This document shows positions 60,775 to 64,000 of a stretch of 64,000 bases of DNA, one piece after another; position 1 is the first letter of the stretch, and each line of letters begins with the position of its first letter. The DNA comes from Thiosulfativibrio sp964601165. GTDB lineage: Bacteria; Pseudomonadota; Gammaproteobacteria; Thiomicrospirales; Thiomicrospiraceae. The notes beneath the pieces were generated by a model. That model had not been told where the DNA came from. It ran no database searches and was given only the letters and a program-made list of their open reading frames with translations. The stretch lies in NCBI GenBank assembly GCA_964601165.1, contig CAZRMK010000001.1, positions 15,055 through 79,054 of the forward strand, written 5' to 3'. The position numbers and the translations under genes are program-made.

Positions 60775-61392
60775 ATGGCGAGAAGTAAATCAAGTGCAAC
60801 TTGGTTAAAAGAACATTTTGATGATTATTATGTCAATAAAGCCAAGCAAGAAGGTTATCGCTCTCGAGCCATTTATAAGCTGCAAGAAATAGATGATAAA
60901 GATCATCTTTTTAAGCAAGGAATGGTGGTTATAGATTTAGGAGCTGCTCCGGGTGGTTGGTCGCAGTGGGCAGCCACTAAAGTCGGGGTGCGGGGTGAAG
61001 TGTTTGCCTTAGATATTTTGCCAGTGGAACCCTTTGCAGGGGTGAGCTTTATTCAAGGAGATTTTCAAGAAGAAGAAGTTTATCAACAATTGGTGGACTC
61101 TTTAAATGGTCGCAATGTGGATTTGGTTATGTCGGATATGGCTCCTAATATGAGTGGTAATAAAGGCATTGATATTCCTAAAGCTATGTATCTGGTAGAA
61201 CTTTCTGTCGATTTAGCGGATCAGGTCTTAAGGGCTGGAGGTAATTTATTAATGAAAGTCTTTCAAGGGGAAGGCTATGACCTTCTTATTAAGAATTTAC
61301 GCAGAAAATATCAAGTGGTTGTAACTAGAAAACCAAAAGCTTCTCGACCACGCAGTAAAGAAGTTTATTTGTTGGCAAAGGGTAAAACCTAA
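60775..61392 (+). CDS. rlmE: 23S rRNA (uridine-2'-O)-methyltransferase RlmE (RrmJ/FtsJ)
   Basis: 205 residues from ATG 60775 (MARSKSSATWLKEHFDDYYVNKAKQEGYRSRA), aligned with the E. coli start; the longer frame upstream is MITE sequence. VIDLGAAPGGWSQWAATKVG binds SAM, VMSDMAPNMSGNKGIDIPKAMYLVELSVDLADQVL and KVFQGEGYD have the catalytic K-D-K. It methylates U2552 of 23S rRNA. The ending ACC TAA overlaps the next family A repeat. ftsH follows, as in E. coli. Confidence 0.96.
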   Translation: MARSKSSATWLKEHFDDYYVNKAKQEGYRSRAIYKLQEIDDKDHLFKQGMVVIDLGAAPGGWSQWAATKVGVRGEVFALDILPVEPFAGVSFIQGDFQEEEVYQQLVDSLNGRNVDLVMSDMAPNMSGNKGIDIPKAMYLVELSVDLADQVLRAGGNLLMKVFQGEGYDLLIKNLRRKYQVVVTRKPKASRPRSKEVYLLAKGKT

Positions 61393-61536
61393 ATCCTGCA
61401 AAAATTTGCAGGCATGCAATGCAATCTATTGATTTGTATGGTGGATTTTAATTATTTGAGAATATCAGTAAGTATTCCTCTATAATTTAAGATAATTCTA
61501 CAGATTCTATATGCACAACCACTTGCAGGATATGGG
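61388..61536. repeat. MITE family A, 149-bp variant
   Basis: CCTAAATCCTGCAAAAATTTGCAGGCATGCAATGC and the inverted CCCATATCCTGCAAGTGGTTGTGCATATAG are more diverged ends; the core TTTTAATTATTTGAGAATATCAGTAAGTATTCCTC is like the other copies. Flanks TAAAA and TAAGA differ at one base. It supplies the rlmE stop codon and separates rlmE from ftsH. Confidence 0.8.
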
Positions 61537-61613
61537 TAAGAAAATACTCTTTTTTTTCAGAAAGTTTCATGATTTGTTAAATGTTTGAGTGTGAAGTATG
61601 TAATTATTTTGTC

Positions 61614-61680
61614 TATAATTATGATAAAGTGACCAGCTAAAAAATTTTAAAACTTAGAAGACTTTTGGGTAAAGGTCTTC
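61614..61680 (+). promoter_or_regulatory. Probable ftsH promoter -10 and leader hairpin
   Basis: TATAAT at 61614-61619, with GTGAAG 17 bases upstream as a weak -35, puts a start near 61626. The leader then has GAAGACTTTT-GGGT-AAAGGTCTTC (61657-61680), a 10-bp hairpin with a 4-base loop, about 50 bases ahead of the ftsH ATG. Its AAAGGTCTTC resembles a family B end, so it may be a worn repeat used as a leader structure. No sigma32 consensus was seen. Confidence 0.4.
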
Positions 61681-61727
61681 GACGGAATCTTTTTTTTATT
61701 TCCAATTTTGTTCCCAAAGGGGCTTTA

Positions 61728-63710
61728 ATGAAAAATGATATGTTAAAAAACATCTTGGTTTGGACGGTAGCTGCCATTGTTATGATGTCTATTTTTAACC
61801 ATTTTGGTCAGCAGCAGCAGGCGGCTAGAGACGTTCCTCTTGCTTATTCTGATTTTATTGATAAAGTGCGAGCGGGTAGCGTCAGCCAAGTGTCAATTGA
61901 GGGGCAAACAATTCGTGGTGTTTTTACTGATGGGATAGCGTTTACGACGTTTAACCCTGGTGATCCAGGTTTAATGGGCGATTTGCTGAATAATCGGGTG
62001 GTGGTAACAGGTCAGCCCCCCGAGAGACAAGGTTTGTTGATGCAGATTTTTATCTCATGGTTCCCTATGTTGCTATTAATTGGGGTGTGGATATTTTTTA
62101 TGCGCTCAATGGGCGGTGGCATGGGTGGTAAAGGCGGACCTATGTCTTTCGGAAAGTCAAAAGCAAAAATGTTGACGGAAGGTCAGGTTAAAGTGACCTT
62201 GGATGATGTTGCGGGAGCAGATGAGGCGAAGCAAGAAGTCGGTGAAGTGGTCGATTTTTTAAAAGATCCTGAAAAATATCAAAATTTAGGCGGTAGCATT
62301 CCACGAGGGGTTTTAATGGTAGGTCCTCCAGGGACTGGTAAAACCTTATTAGCAAAAGCCATTGCTGGCGAAGCGAAAGTGCCTTTCTTTAGTATTTCTG
62401 GTTCTGATTTTGTTGAAATGTTTGTCGGAGTGGGAGCATCACGGGTACGTGATATGTTTGAACAGGCAAAAGCGAATGCTCCTTGCATTATTTTTATTGA
62501 TGAAATTGATGCTGTTGGTCGTAGTCGAGGTACTGGTATGGCTGGCGGTAATGACGAGCGTGAGCAAACCCTGAATCAACTACTGGTTGAAATGGATGGT
62601 TTCGATGGTCATGAAGGAGTTATCATTATTGCGGCAACTAACCGTGCTGATGTGTTAGATCCAGCTTTATTACGTCCAGGTCGTTTCGATCGTCAGGTCA
62701 CTGTCGGTTTGCCTGATATCCGTGGTCGTGAGCAGATTTTAAAAGTTCATATGCGTAAAGTACCCTTGTCGGAAGATGTTCAGCCAGCTTATATTGCTCG
62801 GGGAACTCCTGGGTTTTCGGGAGCTGATTTAGCAAACTTAGTCAATGAGGCCGCTCTATTTGCAGCTCGTAACAATGATAAAATTGTGACCCAATCCCAT
62901 TTTGAAAAAGCTAAAGATAAGATTTTGATGGGAGTCGAGCGTAAATCAATGGTGATGAATGAGGATGAAAAGAAATTAACTGCTTATCATGAAGCAGGAC
63001 ATGCCATTGTCGGTTGTCTTGTTCCTGAGCATGATCCAGTTTATAAGGTCAGTATTATGCCACGAGGCCGTGCCTTAGGTGTGACTATGTATTTACCTGA
63101 AGAAGATGTTTATAGTTTTTCTAAACGCAAATTAGAAAGTCAGTTGTCAAGCTTATATGGAGGTCGTGTTGCCGAAGAAATCGTGTTTGGTGCTGATGCG
63201 GTGACAACAGGTGCTAGTAACGATATTATGCGTGCCACTCAGATAGCTCGTAACATGGTTACTAAATGGGGGCTATCTGATCATTTAGGTCCTTTAATGT
63301 ATGAAGATGAAGATAATGGCAGTTTCTTAGGCTCCACGCGTAATGCCAATGTTTCAGAAGAGATTTCAAAGCAAATTGATGTCGAGATGCGTAAGTTTAT
63401 CGACAATAATTATAAAAGAGCGCAAAAAATCCTTGAAGATAACATCGATATATTACATGCTATGTCTGAAGCCTTATTGAAATATGAGACGATTGATGCC
63501 GCACAGGTTAAAAACTTAATGGCAAGAAAAGAGCCAGGAGAGCCAAAGGAGTGGAGTGAAATAAATCGCTCTGATTCAGATGATATGAAGACAGAGAACA
63601 AGGATGTCGACTCAGAGGCGACGACAAATGGTGAGGTTAATAGTGAAAAACCTAAAAAAGAAGATTCTACTAAAGAAGATTTAGATTCGGCAGAGCCTAC
63701 TGTACACTAG
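61728..63710 (+). CDS. ftsH: ATP-dependent zinc metalloprotease FtsH
   Basis: 660 residues from ATG 61728 (MKNDMLKNILVWTVAAIVMM), with AAAGGGG seven bases ahead; the frame from 61665 starts within the leader hairpin. Two transmembrane helices (about 6-24 and 105-125) frame a periplasmic domain. Walker A GPPGTGKT is at 199-206, Walker B IIFIDEID at 254-261, and the zinc site HEAGH at 421-425. The acidic C-terminal tail is somewhat longer than in E. coli (644). It degrades membrane and regulatory proteins such as LpxC and sigma32. Confidence 0.97.
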   Translation: MKNDMLKNILVWTVAAIVMMSIFNHFGQQQQAARDVPLAYSDFIDKVRAGSVSQVSIEGQTIRGVFTDGIAFTTFNPGDPGLMGDLLNNRVVVTGQPPERQGLLMQIFISWFPMLLLIGVWIFFMRSMGGGMGGKGGPMSFGKSKAKMLTEGQVKVTLDDVAGADEAKQEVGEVVDFLKDPEKYQNLGGSIPRGVLMVGPPGTGKTLLAKAIAGEAKVPFFSISGSDFVEMFVGVGASRVRDMFEQAKANAPCIIFIDEIDAVGRSRGTGMAGGNDEREQTLNQLLVEMDGFDGHEGVIIIAATNRADVLDPALLRPGRFDRQVTVGLPDIRGREQILKVHMRKVPLSEDVQPAYIARGTPGFSGADLANLVNEAALFAARNNDKIVTQSHFEKAKDKILMGVERKSMVMNEDEKKLTAYHEAGHAIVGCLVPEHDPVYKVSIMPRGRALGVTMYLPEEDVYSFSKRKLESQLSSLYGGRVAEEIVFGADAVTTGASNDIMRATQIARNMVTKWGLSDHLGPLMYEDEDNGSFLGSTRNANVSEEISKQIDVEMRKFIDNNYKRAQKILEDNIDILHAMSEALLKYETIDAAQVKNLMARKEPGEPKEWSEINRSDSDDMKTENKDVDSEATTNGEVNSEKPKKEDSTKEDLDSAEPTVH

Positions 63711-63753
63711 TTTATTAATTTAGAGGCTTTTTAAGTGTCTCCTTAAGGAAGCA

Positions 63754-64000
63754 CTGAATAACTAACGTGAATTCTGGCAACGCCAAGTTTTCGTCTTCAA
63801 GGCATTATTTTGCAGTAATAGCCAGCTACTACAATAAATGATAACGCAGAAGTCGGAAATTTGGATAATCCCCTGCGGGTGGGGCTTCTAGCCAGCCACT
63901 TCGTCGTTATGTTTTTTGATAATGGAATAACCATTACCTGCAAAACATGCCTAGAATTGACTAGCTAGAAGACCCACAGAATTTCACGTTAGTTATTCAG
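63754..64000. repeat. MITE-like element with CTGAATAACTAACGTGAA ends, reaching the window edge
   Basis: CTGAATAACTAACGTGAATTCTG (63754-63776) is mirrored by CAGAATTTCACGTTAGTTATTCAG (63977-64000). The bases before it, GGAAGCA, may belong to the end as well, in which case the element finishes some seven bases beyond the window. The interior, about 200 bases, is not coding. It contains TAATAGCCAGCTACTA, close to the family B core TAATAGCCAGCTATT. It follows ftsH. Confidence 0.75.

Noticed and set aside
16824..61536. CRISPR array from repeated 30-40 base units
   Set aside because: The repeats are paired as inverted ends of separate insertions kilobases apart, with no regular spacers and no cas genes.

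Overview
The window is a 64-kb chromosomal piece of a low-GC (clearly AT-rich) gammaproteobacterium that oxidises reduced sulfur. The assignment rests on gene order. It has ygfA-6S RNA-zapA divergent from ygfB-pepP-ubiH-ubiI, mltD/gloB/yafS/dnaQ, holD-rimI, leuCDB-asd-truA-trpF-trpBA-accD-folC-dedD-purF-metZ and yhbY/rlmE-ftsH, all classic gammaproteobacterial neighbourhoods. Sulfur oxidation is indicated by soxX-Y-Z-A, a tusA-dsrE2 pair, a persulfide dioxygenase-like protein and a rhodanese fragment at the left edge. I cannot name the genus; nothing here is species-diagnostic.

Layout. 1-1.4 kb: rhodanese end, ygfA, 6S RNA, zapA. 1.4-6.8 kb: ygfB-pepP-ubiH-ubiI and a K+ channel. 7-12 kb: LysR regulator, two periplasmic binding proteins (one with a Fur-like site), folD, a low-molecular-weight phosphatase, then a compact candidate small RNA at about 12.09-12.18 kb. 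12-20 kb: two lytic transglycosylases (slt and a LysM-rich mltD broken by a 100-N assembly gap), gloB, yafS, a diguanylate cyclase, dnaQ. 20-30 kb: slyD, persulfide dioxygenase, hrpA, an IS3-type remnant, a TerB-like gene, ilvD, argA, an IS256-type remnant. 30-35 kb: sox genes, bepA-like protease, tusA-dsrE2. 35-42 kb: galU-pgi-ugd, pssA-leuA, holD-like, rimI. 42-54 kb: ChaN-PDZ protein, queE, leuCD, leuB, M23 peptidase-bactofilin, asd, truA, trpF, trpBA. 54-64 kb: accD, folC, dedD-like, purF, metZ, yhbY, rlmE, ftsH.

The most unusual feature is a dense population of short palindromic mobile elements (MITE-like) in the intergenic spaces. One family (A) has four copies of exactly 161 bp and one of 149 bp, with ends CCTAAATCCTGCAAGTG and, at several loci, 5-bp target duplications. 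Related families (D, E) begin CCTGAATCC and CCCTAATCC and are 162-163 bp. A different family (B) has ends GAGACCTTTGCA and a length of 160 bp. A further element lies at the right edge. They sit flush against genes: they supply the stop codons of trpF, trpA and rlmE, lie at or over the starts of rimI and folC, and create false N-terminal extensions of yhbY, rlmE and accD. Very short copies reduced to hairpins also occur. No complete transposase is present in the window, so any mobilising enzyme must lie elsewhere.
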